From Antedon mediterranea (lineage: Eukaryota > Echinodermata > Crinoidea > Comatulida > Antedonidae), in the NCBI RefSeq assembly GCF_964355755.1, contig NC_092675.1:29038912-29102911 (forward strand): DNA of 64,000 nucleotides, written 5' to 3'. Each line of letters opens with the position of its first letter. The first letter of the stretch is position 1. The translations under genes were made by a program, and so were the position numbers. The notes beneath the pieces are model-generated. The model saw nothing but the letters and a program-made list of their open reading frames with translations, ran no database searches and was not told where the DNA came from. Below, in pieces: positions 23,001 to 34,957 of this stretch.

Positions 23001-26000
23001 TTTCTAAAATTCAGTTCAATAAATCTTATTAACCTAAATTTGGACTTATGATTTGTTTCAGTCATATTCACTAACTTAGTAAACAATGTATTGAAAAGTA
23101 TAATCTGTGTAAAGTAGATTAGAATTGGTGTAAAATAAATTAGAATCAGTTTAAAATAAATTGGAATCAGTGTAAAGTAGATTAGAATTGGTGCAAAGTA
23201 CAGTAGATTAAAATCCGTGTAAAGCAGAGTAGAATCAGTGTAAAGTAGATTAGAATCAGTGTAAAATAAATTAGAATCAGTTTAAAGTAGATTAGAATCA
23301 GTGTAAATTAGATTAGAATCAGTGTAAAGCAGATTAGAATTAGTGTAAAATAGATTATAATTAGTGTATATTACATTAGAATTAGTGTAACAAATTGTTT
23401 TTAGCATTAAAATTAGCATAACCTTTATTTCAATGTATTATTTTATTTTAAAATATTTGGAAAAATAATTATTTTTAAATTTTTTTACATAAATTCAACA
23501 TTGGTTAATTAAGTTATTGTTTGTAAACATGATCTAAAGTCATCATGAATGCTGATTTTTTTTAGACTGTTCTTGTTAAGCTTATTTTACAATCACACAA
23601 ATGATAGTCAAAGTTTGTACCAAGATTGAAACTAACAATCTTCAAATTTCTAACTACATTCAGGCACTTTTTAGACTAAAATAGTGTAGTCTACATTTTG
23701 ATTTACAATTTATCTCCTTATTCATTGTAATTTTCGATACAAGGATAAAAATAGAAATTTCACAAGGAAAGCCCAAAACAAAAGTTGTAAGCTTTTAATT
23801 TGAATATTAACAAGATTATTGTAGGCCTAAAGATTGCCATCGTCACGTTTCTTTTTTCTGGCGTGTTGCCCATGTGATTAGCGACTCATCGCATTCCTTT
23901 CAATGTCAATTGCTCCCTAGAAACTACATCAAGTAAGATGTGATAGGGAGGAGTATCAAAATGTTTAATAACTAAATTAAAAAAATATTATAGTAAGACA
24001 TTTTTTTTAAAGTTCTTGTTGGGTGGAAAGTTTTCTCTTCTGAGTATTTGCCAAATATTATACTGTATTTTTCAAGTATATTCAATTTTCGTGTATTCAC
24101 GTATTTTATTTTGAATTTAATTAATGTTTTCTAAAGCTCTGTCTACACTATCAAACTTTATGTGATGTGCCCATATATGGACATGATGATGTCATATCAC
24201 TACCATATTTGGACACATCACACTTGTTTGATAGTATAGACAGAGCATTAGTCAAATAATTAAAAAAAAACGCTGGTTTGCAGTTGTTTTTGATAATATT
24301 ACCTTAGTTTTTGTAGAAAAGAACCCTTTCCTTTGTCACAAACTATTAATAAAAATGTTTTTGAAGGTAAATCTTAGTGATGTGATCAAAAGTTTAAATT
24401 TAAAAATTACAAATGTACAATATATATTTTGGATCCTCTGTATTTATTTTCACAACCTGTATCATCATTAGATGAAAAAAAAATGTTTATGAAATAAAAA
24501 TCAGATTGAAAAACGGATAATAAATATGAGTAATAATAATAATTATTATTTATTTTGAATTATTTATCTCACACTGGATAGCTATTTATATGAAATTTAT
24601 AAATTCTTTCAATTTCTGCACCTCTTTTTATGTACTGTATTTGTATGACCTATTTCTTAAAGGTAAACACATTTTATTACCTGTAAAATAAGATGGGGTT
24701 TGTTCCACATCAACACCCAGCATGTCATCTTCTAGGTAAAAGAAAGTCCATATACTTAGTGTATATACAACACTAGTTTATGTCATCCTATCCACTTGTT
24801 TTAATATTTATATTGTTTTCTAAGGATAAATTGTGTATTTTTTTTACAAACTGCAGGGCATCACGTATGCAAAACCCAGGAGAGCAACAAATCGCTCTCC
24901 TCAAATCACCGAGGAGAGCAATTCGCTCTCCTTGAAAAAATTTTAAATCGCTCTCCTCAAATGTTTATGTAAATATGTAAAAAAATTACAATTATTAATT
25001 TTTTGTACACATTTTTTTTGCCCGACAGGGGTGGGGATAACCCCCCCCCCCTCCCCCGCCGGGCACAACAAATGTATACTGTACCTCTCCCCTAAAATCC
25101 CCACACCCACCTTCACACAATATTTTCCGTGGGGATCGTATTATTCTACAGTAAAAAAACTCAAGCCAATTTTTTTTTTATGGCCTGGGTAGATTGGGTT
25201 TCAGGAGCCTGGAGAATCCTGTCCTGGCCAACTATCTATGCCTTTTAGCCTAGCTTTTCTAGCCTAGCTTGTTGGCCTAGAAATCAGACAGAAAACCTGA
25301 AAAGTATTTACCTGCAATTCATATATTATACAATTCTAACATGTAACAGCCATTAAAATATTGATAATAAGTTACAAAGTGTCATTTTAAAATAATTAAG
25401 AAAGATATTTGATCGTGTTTACATGTGTCACACATGGGCGCACGCACAATAGGGGAGGGCTGAGAGAGCTTCTAGAAGATGCTGACGTCACACGTCAGCA
25501 CGTGTTTTGAGGAGGATTTGAGTGACCAAAATTGGTTAGAACTTTCGAAGAAATAATCCATCTTCAAAATGACATAATTAAAGCAACCAGCAGCTAAGCT
25601 TTTTTAAATAATAAACATTATATTTAGGCCTCCTATATTAATGTTTCCTTTTAAAATTAAATATATTTTATTAACTCGTTCCATAAAAACATAAAGGGAA
25701 AAATTATTGGTTGGGACATGATCTTCCTGTAAAGGAGGTGTTTCTATGACACCGTACTGGTTGCACTATGAGGCGATGAAGTAAACTCGCCCTTGAATGC
25801 GCGCAGGCAGGGGAATCCCCTTTGTTGGTACCTCGCACTAGAGCGCGATGAATTGCTCTCCTTTTCGAAGGTTGTTGATTGCGATCGCGCTCGCGATCCT
25901 TAGGCTTGTAGCTTTATAACTTAGCTTATATATTATTAGCCTAGGCCTAGATTGGTTTTAACTTTTAAAAATCCACGTGTTTTTAGGCCTCTTGACAGAA

Positions 26001-29000
26001 AAATCAACACTGTCAAAAGCTAGGCTCTATTTTGAAAATTAAGGAGCGCGATAAATTGCTCTCCTCGAAGCCTGTTGAGGAGCGCGGAGGAGCGCGGTCG
26101 CGCAGGCGCTCCTTATAAATGATGCCCTGAAACTGCTATGGGTTATTCTGTTTAAATGTCATAGTTCGTTGGAAAACGGATGTTAAAATTAAGTAGTTGA
26201 TTATGTTGTCAAACTACCGTTGCCTATGGCCATTGAACCATTCATCATGGCACACACATAGTATAAATATAATGAAATACAAAGGGTAGTGTACTGTTTA
26301 ATTATATTATACCAAAGGCTAATGAACCAAATAATGTATTAAAATGACACTTTTCACTTGTTTGCAGATCCTTTTAAAACTAGAGATTAAAGTTTTTATT
26401 TAAAAATTACCGCCTGTATTCTTAAACCAAACTTTAGTCATAGTTCGAAATTCGACTTCAAAAAGTACTAGTTCGAGCTATTAATAAAAGCTAGGCTAGG
26501 ACTAAAAAATTTGATCTGTCTCGATTTAGTCGCCGATTTAGTTGTTTTAGTTCAGTTTATGAATTAAATTGATTTTTAAAGTTTTAGCTCGAACTACGAC
26601 TAAAGTCCGGTTTAAGAATACGGGCGTACAGTACATGTCAGTAGGCTACACTATTATTCACAAGTATAATGATCTAATACTAATAATGAAAGTAAATGTT
26701 TGCTAAAGCTCTGTCTACAGTATCAAACTTTATGTGACAAAAAAATGTGATGTGCCCATATATGGATATGATGATGTTATATTACTACTGTATTTGGGCA
26801 TATCACCACCATATTTGGGCACATCACACTTTTTTGGTCAAACTAGTTTGATAGTGTAGACAGAGCTTTATCCAAGGGATATCAAAATTACTGGAATTGT
26901 ACTGGGAAGGATTTACACAACATTTGAAATTTATCATCTTGGATCTAATATAGCAGCCACGTTGATGTCTGAAATCCCCACTTATCATCAATGACTTTAC
27001 GTTGCCTAACTTTATTCATCAAAAAGGCAGTAATGTACTAGAAGTTTTTCAAGCTACATCTGAAACTTACTTTCCAAGATATTTTTGCTTGTTAATATCA
27101 TTTAATTGTCATGGTTAAACATATATTTGTTTAGAATATTTGATATAATCACAATTTAAAAGTAAAATATAGCATTATTTTCCTTTTCAATTAAATGATT
27201 TTGTCATATCATTTTTCAACATTTCATATTTAATATTACAAGAAGTAAGGGTAGATAGATGACTGAGTCATAACACATGTTTATTATTGTTTTATCTTAA
27301 CTTGTGTCACATGTTCTAAACATTGACAATCATGCACAATTTTCCCCAGGTGCCTCCTAACCAATCCAGGTACCTCCTAACCAGTTGTTTATCTTCAGGA
27401 ACCTTGTCAAAATTATTCTACTGCAATTACTGCAGTAATTGCAATTCAATTTTTAACCTGTTTATTGAAGTGACTGCTTTATAAACTTCTTCATTGAAAC
27501 AAACTAAAAGTATAAGTTATTGCAGTAAAAAATGTAGTTACTGCAGTAACTGCAGTATAATTATTTTGACATGATCTCTTACTTCTACAGTACTGTACAT
27601 CCAAAGGTAAATTATTGAAAAAAAAATGACATTGTTGTGGCTAGATCTCAGTGGAGATACAAATAAAATAAGCAAAAAGCTAAATCAAAACAATAAAGTA
27701 AAACAGCCAGAAAGAGAATGCTGAACTTTCTGATAATCATCCTAATCCTTTTCGTTTGCTTATTTATTCGACCAACATAAAATAAATACAGTATTTTTAA
27801 AGAGGCAAAAAAAGCTGGGCAGGGCAACTTAAGCAAAATAACTGAAATGAGTCAGCTACCTCTGTATTATTTTTTTTAGCTTTTAATCGACAATATTAAT
27901 TAAATTAATTTCTGGACATGAAAAATATTTTTTTAATTGTTATCCTTCAAGTGCATTTTGCAAACGTCATTGACTTAATTTTGCAGGTACTGTAGGCCTA
28001 CCAGTAATATAACAGTTTTATTACAGTATTTTATTATGATGAAATGTTCTGTACATATTATTTAATAACATTTCCATAACTCCATTAATGAATAGTAATA
28101 TCAATAAAATAATGTTTGTTCAGTCTCAAGGACATGTGACTCTTGTGTTCATTTGCTTGGTTTTTAAAAATATAATTATCATCTATAGGACTAGTACAAC
28201 AAATAGAAAGGCTGTGAAGATCTTAGATTTCCTACCACAATTTTATGATAAAGTGTTGTCTTTACTTACTTTTTTCATTTGTTCTTATTTGTTTAAACAA
28301 GATACGAACCTATGATAAACCTATGAACAATGTCCTAAAGATTTATTTGTCCAACGGAGTGACGACTTTGACAATTTTTGTTCTGAAATCCTTTTAATTT
28401 AGATTTCTATATTTTCCTTGTAACTTGCTAATGGCCCTTTTGCTTTGGCTAGTCCTTACTTAAGGTAGGCATTTGTCCTAGCTTTTTATATTAGTATTTT
28501 ATTATTGTATTCATTCATAATGTTTTCCTTTTGTTTTATTAAATATAAGTGGTATAAGATAATGTAATGCAATTAAAAGATTGCTTGTTCTTGCAGAGTC
28601 GTACAACTGTTGAATCAATAATTTATGCAAAAATACCACCTAATAGAAGGTAAGGCTGTATTTTATTATATTGGATTTGGTTTATAGGTTTATTTTAGTT
28701 AAGTCTACATAAAGAAAATATGAGAGATGAAAAGCAGTAAAAGAAAATTAGGAGAAAAAAAGAGACTTTTTTAAAACCAGAATTTTCTTATGGTCCAATC
28801 CTCTTTCCGCCTTTCAAATACTTATGAGTGTTAAGCGTGGTTCCCACTAGTGACGCAACACAAGGACGTAACGCAACGCAAGTGAATTGACCAATCACAA
28901 GCGATGGCTTATTCGCTTGTGATTGCTAACTGTCTATAACTTCGCTTGTCATTGGTTAAAACGCTTGCGTTGCGTTTACGTCCTTGCGTTACGCTCTAGT

Positions 29001-29470
29001 GGGAACCAAGCTTTAAGCTCTGTCTACACTATCAAACTTTATATAACAAAAAAATGTGATATGCCCATATATGGACATGATGATGTCATATTACTACCAT
29101 ATTTGGGCATATCACATCACGCTTTTTTTTTGTCAAACTAGTTAGATAGGGTGTAGGCAGAGCTTTACAATACATAAAAACCACACAAGAAGTTTCACAA
29201 AACAGTATGCTTATAAAAAAACAATAATAATTTTTACAAAACAGTATATATATGAAAAAAAATCTTATTATTCTTCCATACTTGTTTATTTAATGCTGAT
29301 GTTTGTCTGATACAATTTGTGTATTTCTGTGTAGGCCAACTCTTGCAAAACAGACTTCTTTCAAAAATTTCAAAGATGTGTTTGGTACAAGCTGGGTGAT
29401 ATGCTGGTTGAACCCATTTAGACGAAGGCAAGCAAAACCAATGATCTTTTATCCTCACCAAACTGTCTGA
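13704..29470 (+). CDS. ZDHHC21: ZDHHC21-type palmitoyltransferase, complete, seven coding exons
   Basis: Protein S-acyltransferase that transfers palmitate from palmitoyl-CoA to cysteines of membrane proteins, expected in Golgi or plasma membrane. Exons 13704-14043, 14764-14865, 15377-15488, 16458-16596, 17518-17634, 28597-28649 and 29335-29470 join in frame to 332 residues, all with GT/AG boundaries. Visible: TM1 about residues 75-98, TM2 about 107-127, the DPG motif at 133-135, a cysteine-rich domain with CQKC (155-158) and the DHHC motif at 180-183 (catalytic Cys183), then TM3 about 196-222, TM4 about 242-260 and a TTxE motif (TTVE, 273-276). The [17 protein letters not shown] tail is like the ZDHHC21 C-terminus. 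The ~65-residue N-terminal extension before TM1 is longer than in the vertebrate protein, which is about 265 residues. An in-frame TAA at 13686 supports this start. Orthology to ZDHHC21 specifically is inferred from remembered similarity. Confidence 0.93.
14059..14217. mobile_element. MITE family 2, copy in intron 1
   Basis: Palindromic element bounded by GCTTGGTTCCCACTAG and CTAGTGGGAACCAAGCTT. Its subterminal region is rich in ACGCAACGCAAG and the centre has GACCAATCACAAGCGATG. It begins about 16 bases after the exon 1 donor. Confidence 0.9.
14299..14464. mobile_element. MITE family 1, copy C
   Basis: Nearly full length and well conserved: AAGCTCTGTCTACACTATCA at the left, GATAGTGTAGACAGAGCC at the right. 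It lies in intron 1, 80 bp after the family 2 copy. Confidence 0.92.
14764..14865 (+). CDS. ZDHHC21: Palmitoyltransferase exon 2 (TM2 and DPG motif)
   Basis: Preceded by TTTTCCACAG and followed by GTAAGT. It encodes [10 protein letters not shown]...[12 protein letters not shown], with the DPG motif that lies just after TM2 in DHHC enzymes. Confidence 0.92.
15377..15488 (+). CDS. ZDHHC21: Palmitoyltransferase exon 3 (cysteine-rich domain and DHHC)
   Basis: Acceptor CTATTTAG, donor GTAAGA. It encodes the zinc-binding Cys/His set and the catalytic DHHC, ending inside the tryptophan codon of DHHCPW. All expected Cys and His residues are present, so the enzyme should be active. Confidence 0.97.
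16458..16596 (+). CDS. ZDHHC21: Palmitoyltransferase exon 4 (NNCVG and TM3)
   Basis: Acceptor TTTCGTAG, donor GTAAGT. It completes the tryptophan codon, then reads [16 protein letters not shown], the usual continuation of the DHHC domain, and the third membrane segment. Confidence 0.96.
17518..17634 (+). CDS. ZDHHC21: Palmitoyltransferase exon 5 (TM4)
   Basis: Acceptor ATTTTTCAG, donor GTAAGT, phase 0 at both ends. It encodes a basic, aromatic start ([12 protein letters not shown]) and the fourth membrane segment. The next exon is about 11 kb away. Confidence 0.92.
20536..20683. mobile_element. MITE family 1, copy D (right end degraded)
   Basis: The left half is clear (AAAGCTCTGTTTACACTATC). 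The right terminal repeat has decayed after CTAGTGATAGT. It lies in intron 5. Confidence 0.85.
23101..23391. repeat. Tandem array, ~22 bp unit, about 13 copies
   Basis: Repeats of TTAGAATCAGTGTAAAGTAGA with variants (AAATAA, AATTGG, GCAGA). No coding sense. It lies in intron 5. Confidence 0.88.
24133..24249. mobile_element. MITE family 1, copy E
   Basis: AAAGCTCTGTCTACACTATC at the left and GATAGTATAGACAGAGC at the right, with internal deletions making it ~117 bp. It lies in intron 5. Confidence 0.88.
24854..26129. mobile_element. hAT-like non-autonomous transposon, TIR CAGGGCATCA
   Basis: The ends are CAGGGCATCA and TGATGCCCTG. The flanks share AAACTG(C) (24848-24854 and 26130-26136), consistent with a 6-8 bp target duplication. 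Both ends carry many subterminal copies of GCTCTCCTC and GAGAGC-AA-CGCTCTCC motifs, as expected of transposase-binding repeats. There is no transposase frame. A G/C-run block at 25015-25065 and a short palindrome around TGACGTCA (25481-25501) lie inside. Assignment to hAT rests on the CAGGG-type end and duplication length only. Confidence 0.7.
26411..26636. mobile_element. Palindromic MITE, ~40 bp inverted ends
   Basis: The left end CGCCTGTATTCTTAAACC...CTTTAGTCATAGTTCGA matches the inverted right end (26595-26636) with a few changes. About 226 bp, non-coding, in intron 5. Confidence 0.8.
26705..26870. mobile_element. MITE family 1, copy F
   Basis: Full-length copy with intact ends (AAAGCTCTGTCTAC, GTAGACAGAGCTTTA) and the full core (GTGCCCATATATGGATATG). 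It lies in intron 5. Confidence 0.92.
28597..28649 (+). CDS. ZDHHC21: Palmitoyltransferase exon 6 (TTxE motif)
   Basis: A 53-base exon (acceptor TTCTTGCAG, donor GTAAGG) encoding [21 protein letters not shown] matches the TTxE motif that follows TM4 in DHHC enzymes. This supports the exon despite its small size and distance. Confidence 0.9.
28832..29015. mobile_element. MITE family 2, long subtype, in intron 6
   Basis: Ends AAGCGTGGTTCCCACTAG and GTGGGAACCAAGCTTTA. The centre has an extra GACAGTTAGCAATCACAAGC-type segment (here in the opposite sense). It is nearly the exact reverse complement of 46614-46797. Its right end runs directly into family 1 copy G. Confidence 0.9.
29014..29166. mobile_element. 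MITE family 1, copy G
   Basis: Starts at the last bases of the neighbouring family 2 element (AAGCTTTAAGCTCTG shared boundary) and ends GTGTAGGCAGAGCTTT. It lies in intron 6. Confidence 0.9.
29335..29470 (+). CDS. ZDHHC21: Palmitoyltransferase exon 7 (C-terminal tail and stop)
   Basis: Acceptor CTGTGTAG. Encodes the cytosolic tail with [17 protein letters not shown] and ends in TGA at 29468-29470. A hAT-type MITE follows at 29531, within the likely 3' untranslated region. I could not assign a polyadenylation signal. Confidence 0.94.
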
Positions 29471-29530
29471 TACTGTACTTTTCATTCTTTTAACTTTTTC
29501 AGTACAATAATGTATAATAATGATTGACCA

Positions 29531-29685
29531 CAGTGATGTAACCACTATTGGGGCTTTCTGGTTAAACCCATTGGCCCCAAAGATTAAGGGACCCCAGAGC
29601 ATGAGAAACCTCAATGCAACTACCAAGCATTGGAGGACCTCTTAGGAGTTGAAAACCAGGGGCCTTTGTCCATGTTATGCCACTG
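29531..29685. mobile_element. hAT-type MITE in the palmitoyltransferase 3' region
   Basis: Ends CAGTGATGTAACC and ATGTTATGCCACTG are imperfect inverted repeats of the CAGTGGCRTAAC type. The flanking 8 bp (ATTGACCA / ATGAAACA) agree at five positions, an old duplication at best. It starts 60 bp after the stop codon. Confidence 0.6.
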
Positions 29686-30837
29686 ATGAAACACCTTGAT
29701 TCTTGTCTTGGTTATTCATATATACATAGAAATTGTGTTGGTTTCAATGCAAATACAGTCACTTTCTCGTACATTGATGTTCAACAATGTAAAGTGTCCA
29801 GCTGGATCAGAGCTTTTGAAGACCCTGCTTTATGAGAGACGATATACCACTAACTAACCCTCCCCTGTCTCATGGCGCGGTGCCCTTCTGAATCACTTGG
29901 CTCTGATGAGACAACATAGGCCTATGCTTAGCATTCTTAGCTAAGGCCTCACATTTAAACGCTGCTTTTAACACAGCAATTTTAACCCCCAAACAATTAC
30001 ATTAGTTCAAATATTATTTATAGTTTTGAAAATTCCATGTTTAAGTGTAATTTAAACTGTATATTTAAGGTTTATATGTACATTATTATTATTCATGAGC
30101 ACCGTCCTGTGTCTTCCTGTCATGTTTCGTAAAGTCCCTATTATAATTAGTGACACTGACATGTCTGAGTGAAACACCACATTCAACATCTCATGAGGTG
30201 TATCCCATTTCTACAATCTTAGAATGATGGTTTTTACCATGATTGTCAATATTGTCACCGTCTGTGTCTTGTCACGCTGAAAACCGCTAAGCACCAGACT
30301 AGCTCCCTCAGGGAGTCTGGTTGAGCTTAAATTGAGTTGATAAAACATGGGATATATTCCTCTATAAAGTGCACAAAATTGTAACATTTTATTCATTTAA
30401 TGTGTTTATTTTATACTTATTTATTGTTTTACAGATTGTTAGTTATAATTTTTAATTTAGTTATATTGAAATTAAATCATGATATACAACATTTTTTTCA
30501 ATCTGTAAATATTGGACAAACGTACAAATTGTAAGTTAACATTTTATTTATTGAATGTTGTTATATGTCTATTTATACATCATACATTGTACCATGATGT
30601 TTAACTTATTATTACAGATTAATAGTTAATGATTTACTTTTAATTGAAATTATATCATGATAAACAATTTAAAATTTGGTCTGTACATATTGGACAAATC
30701 TTATGTAATATTAATGTATGTGTTAATGGTATAAAACTGTAAATTAATTCATAAATGGTATTCAAAACCATAAATTGTTTCCATTCATATATGTACAATT
30801 TGAAAAAATATATATTTAATAGTCTAGGTTATATTTA

Positions 30838-30907
30838 GTTAAACTTTTCCCTGGGCCCAGCTCAGGGGCTCCCATAAGCTATGGGACCCTGTGTTTAGCC
30901 AGTGAGC
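30838..30907 (-). repeat. Fragment of a hAT-type MITE
   Basis: The sequence around CTGGGCCCAGCTCAGGGGCT and GGACCCTGTGTTTAGCCAGT matches, inverted, the left part of the complete hAT MITE at 54480-54671. Both ends are missing. Confidence 0.65.
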
Positions 30908-32811
30908 ACTTATAGCCATTATTTTAGGACAGAATCTGGACAAATTTACAGATCACTGGCATCTAATAATGAAGACATTATTGTCAACATTTGCTAAGCA
31001 AAACAAGATTCTTTATTTAAATAAAAACACCAAATAGTTTTGGCCTTAGGAAAATAAGATAGTGATCAAGATGACAATCTAAATAATATAATATCAACAC
31101 AAGTGTTTAGAAACATATTTCGTAGATTCGTAGTTTTTAAAATTATTTTATATGGGTAATTTGAGGATATAGGATAAAGATGGTGATGGGAAAAATTTAG
31201 TTTATATTATCCTAATTAATAAAAAAGGGATATGTGGTTTGTTAGTAATATCAGAATACAATTGTACTCTTCCCTAGTAATATTACTCAAGTAAAAGGAA
31301 GGATATTTTATAATAAAATAATAAATATGAATAGTTTTTTAACGTAATTAGGCAAACAAAATTAATAATTGGAAGGAAAAGATAAAGAGGACATTCCATA
31401 GCAATTTTAAGTATTATTTAGTTTTACAAGAAGGTCAATGTAATTGTGTTATTCACAATTAAATTGCTGTACAATCTATATACAAGAGTTTATGACATTT
31501 AACTCTGTAAAGTCACATGGTACACAGCAGACAGTCACATGGTACACAGCAGACATGTTGTGTCATTTTCATCACTTCAATACATGCGCAAAATATGAGC
31601 AACATACACCTTTTTATTCTATTTTCTCAAACTTACATGGGAAAAATCCAGAGGTAGGGATTGGTGTTGCTTGTACCTGCCTTTCACAGCTAAATTATGG
31701 ACTATTTTTTGATACCTACCTTTGACAGCAGACTACAGTATTGAATTTATATACATATATTATTATATGTAGGCACTCCCCTATTAACAAATCGTGGATG
31801 CGCTTATCACTTAAGTGCACAAATTGATGATGATAATAATAGTTAATTTTTTATGCCCAAAATGTACTGAAGTACTTGCAGCAATGAATAATTATGCATA
31901 CATGTGCGAGGGTATTCATTTTGACTGACTGGAAGAGAACAGTTTTTATTAATTATGTCCATCTTTATTAATTCATATTATTCTTAAATAATGAAATGAA
32001 TAACAGATTGTTAATAGATATGAATAACAATATTTATATAAAGGAAAATTTAAATGAAAAAATGAATGAGTCTTGTATCTATATTAGACAACTAGCATTT
32101 TGTGTCAAAATCTTTCAATTTCGGTTCTATTGCATGGTCACCTTTTTGTAAACGTTTTGAGAATTGTCGGTGGCTTGCATGTTGAAAAAAAACGAACCTG
32201 TGTGTCTTTCATCTATTCAGTGGCCTAAAGCTGCCCTTTTTAATAATAAATGTTTCGTATTCATTGAATGGGCAGATGAAAGCCTGACTGTTTTAATTTA
32301 CTCATGAAGAGATCCTGCCCATTCAACTTGTATACTAAATGTAATAATCTGTTTGCAGACAGTTTTAATTATTATGGGGATGCATAATAGTATTTTTGTA
32401 TTTGTCTCATTATAAATTGCCGCTCTTTTTATTGTATTGCTTTACCAGTGATAGAAACTAATAAATGTTGAATTAGCTCACTTAGTATTTCTCATCAACT
32501 TTTAATTATTATGTTATCTTAACTATTTCATTTTGTATTATATTTATACTATGTACTTTGATTTTAATTAAGTTTTACTTGATGTGCTTGATATCATTGA
32601 AAAAAAATGTAAGATGAGCTCGATAGGCAGGTAGTTGCCATTTTTCTCCTTCCCTTTTTGTCCATATTTCACTCTGTTATTTTGATATTTTTATGCTTTT
32701 TACTATTTTTTTCTTATGGATGAATAAATGAAATAATTTTTTTATGTATATAAACTATAATACTCAAATGTTCTGCCCGGACAATTTATTTAACAGATCC
32801 TTTTGAGGAGT

Positions 32812-32976
32812 AGAGTTTGGTCTACGCTATCAATCTAGTTTCACAAAAAAAGTGTGATGTGCCCAAATATGGTAGTGATATGTTTAAATATGGTATTGAT
32901 ATAACATCATCATGTCCATAATGGGCAGATCACATTTTTTTGTCACATTAAGTTTGATAGTGTAGACAGAGCTTAA
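32812..32976. mobile_element. MITE family 1, copy H
   Basis: Inverted core relative to most copies (GTGTGATGTGCCCAAATATG first). The right end GATAGTGTAGACAGAGCTTA is intact and the left end degraded (AGAGTTTGGTCTACGC). Confidence 0.88.
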
Positions 32977-33989
32977 GAAAACAAAACATGTCTTTAGAGT
33001 CTCCATCAATTTTTCATTAAGAGTGATTAATTAATCATAACATCTTAAATAGACTGTAATTTTATAAATTGTTTACATGTTTTTTTTATACAACATTTAA
33101 TTTTACATGATAAAATTCAATCAATGACTCACTTTGTCTATAATAAGTTTATAATTGATGATGTAAATTGTGATTAGCATCACTCAGTTACTCAATTTCG
33201 TTGAAGTGGTTTACAGTAGGAAGCAGGCATGATGCTAATTTAACCAAATTCAAGTTCGCATTTTGTGGTTTATTTCGGCTTTTTACCAGTTCTTCGTTCC
33301 AGCTGACGGAACTGCACATGGTGTTGGTGTGTCATCGGTTATAACCTCTCGTTACCGACACATCTTTGTAATTATGTACATTTAGAAGGAAATGAGATAT
33401 GATTGATCTTATCGATTGAGACGTTTAGCCGTGCAAATCAACCACCAGTGTGGACCCAGTCTTGATATCATTATGATGTAACTCAACTTGTTCACCCCAG
33501 TTTGTTGATGTATAAAGCCAAAGGTGACTTATTCTTGGTACATGATTAATAAGCTTAGTTATCAGTTGTTGAGCCCCTGCACAAATTAGTGCTTTATTTA
33601 TAAAATATTGTACTGAGTACTTTCCCACTTATAATCTTTAACAACGATTTGTATCTTATTCAAATAATTTTGTTCTTTTGAATGATTCAAAGGAAATAAA
33701 ACCATAAAACTTACTTTTATTCTAGCTTTCGCTAGTGAAGCCCCAGATTTGAATTTCAATGCTGCTACACTACCGTAGTTATTGAAAATTGTACTTAAAC
33801 AGAAAAGCCTACAAATACATCATTAGCGCAGAGACCTTAGTACTGCTTCCGTAAACCCCCATTATTATTAATATTATTATCCTAGCCTAAATTCCATTTT
33901 TAAATTTAAAATAAAAACAACATATACGGTACATAACTAGCGTATAAATATTAAAGAGCCTTTTATCTACAGTGAAATCTACTCTAGGC

Positions 33990-34130
33990 TACAATAATCC
34001 CACAATGCATCATTGAAAATGGTAGATCAGGCTATAAAATTATTTTAAAATGATCTCCCACAATGCATCATTGTGAAAATGGTGGATAAGGCTATAAAAT
34101 TATTCAAAATGACTGAAATAAATCAGTTAT
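33990..34130. repeat. Two-copy tandem duplication, ~70 bp
   Basis: CCCACAATGCATCATTG, then AAAATGG and AGGCTATAAAATTATT, occur twice in succession with small changes. No coding sense. Confidence 0.8.
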
Positions 34131-34599
34131 GAAATTTACTGTATGCAGTGATTTTTTATAGTCTGAAATGTTGGCAAAACTAAGACAAAAATTACTTATA
34201 TCATTTATGTAATTGGCTTTTGCCAAAATATTTTTGTGAATGAGATGATATGTACTTGGCAGATTGATTTATTAATCGCTGGTGGTACAAAGTAATGCAT
34301 TTACTGTAGATAAGTATGGCCTTTTTAAAACGTTTATTTTTTAAAATGTTTTTTCAATTATTTTTTAATTTTCAATATATATTTAATCCATGTTGATTTA
34401 ATATTAATTATTTTTTAGTAAATAAATATTCTACCTTTAGAAAAAGCAAATTTTCAGTTTTTTTGATGATTTGTTTAAAGACACTTTCCCTGCAGTTTTG
34501 AAAATGTTTTGAAAAATAATGCACATACTGTAAAAACATTAAACCTTGTCCTAAATGTTATATGGTTAATTAAAATAAAAATTGAAAGTCAATGCACTA

Positions 34600-34735
34600 C
34601 CTAAGTTGCGTGTGTCGATTGTCCTGTCGTAGACGGTCGTAGGCCCAGCCTTGCTAGTCTTAGTTTTCTAGGCCTAGCTGGTAAACATCGGTAATGTATG
34701 AACATTGTATGCTAGCTATAAGCCTAGCATAGGGG
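34600..34735. repeat. Dispersed repeat, inverted partner at 62993-63100
   Basis: Contains AGACGGTCGTAGGCCCAGCC and GGCCTAGCTGGTAAACATCG. The reverse complement, with moderate divergence, is at 62993-63100. Part of a longer unclassified repeat. Confidence 0.7.
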
Positions 34736-34957
34736 TGTCTCGTTGCTGAATTGCCTTTCTGTTTTTTGCAAAATCTGTTAATACAAATTGGTGTGTTGAT
34801 ACAAGACCATGGTGTTTTCCTTAAAAAGTTGCGGTTCTTTCATTTTTTTCTCTCTTCACGAGTAGGTGCGTCACAGAAGCAAACTGAAAATATCAATCTA
34901 ATCCGCAATACATGCTGGTCCATGTATAGTATTTATTTTACATAATATACATGGCTG

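Larger units (their letters stand above)
17635..28596 (+). other. Intron 5 of the palmitoyltransferase gene (~11 kb)
   Basis: Phase 0 intron with GTAAGT and TTCTTGCAG ends. No coding segment is recognised inside. It carries three family 1 MITEs (20536, 24133, 26705), a 22 bp tandem array (23101), a 1.28 kb hAT-like element (24854) and a palindromic MITE (26411). The long intron has evidently grown by transposon insertion. Confidence 0.85.

Noticed and set aside
29234-29626. 130-codon minus-strand frame
   Set aside because: Antisense to palmitoyltransferase exon 7 and part of the hAT MITE. No similarity of its own.
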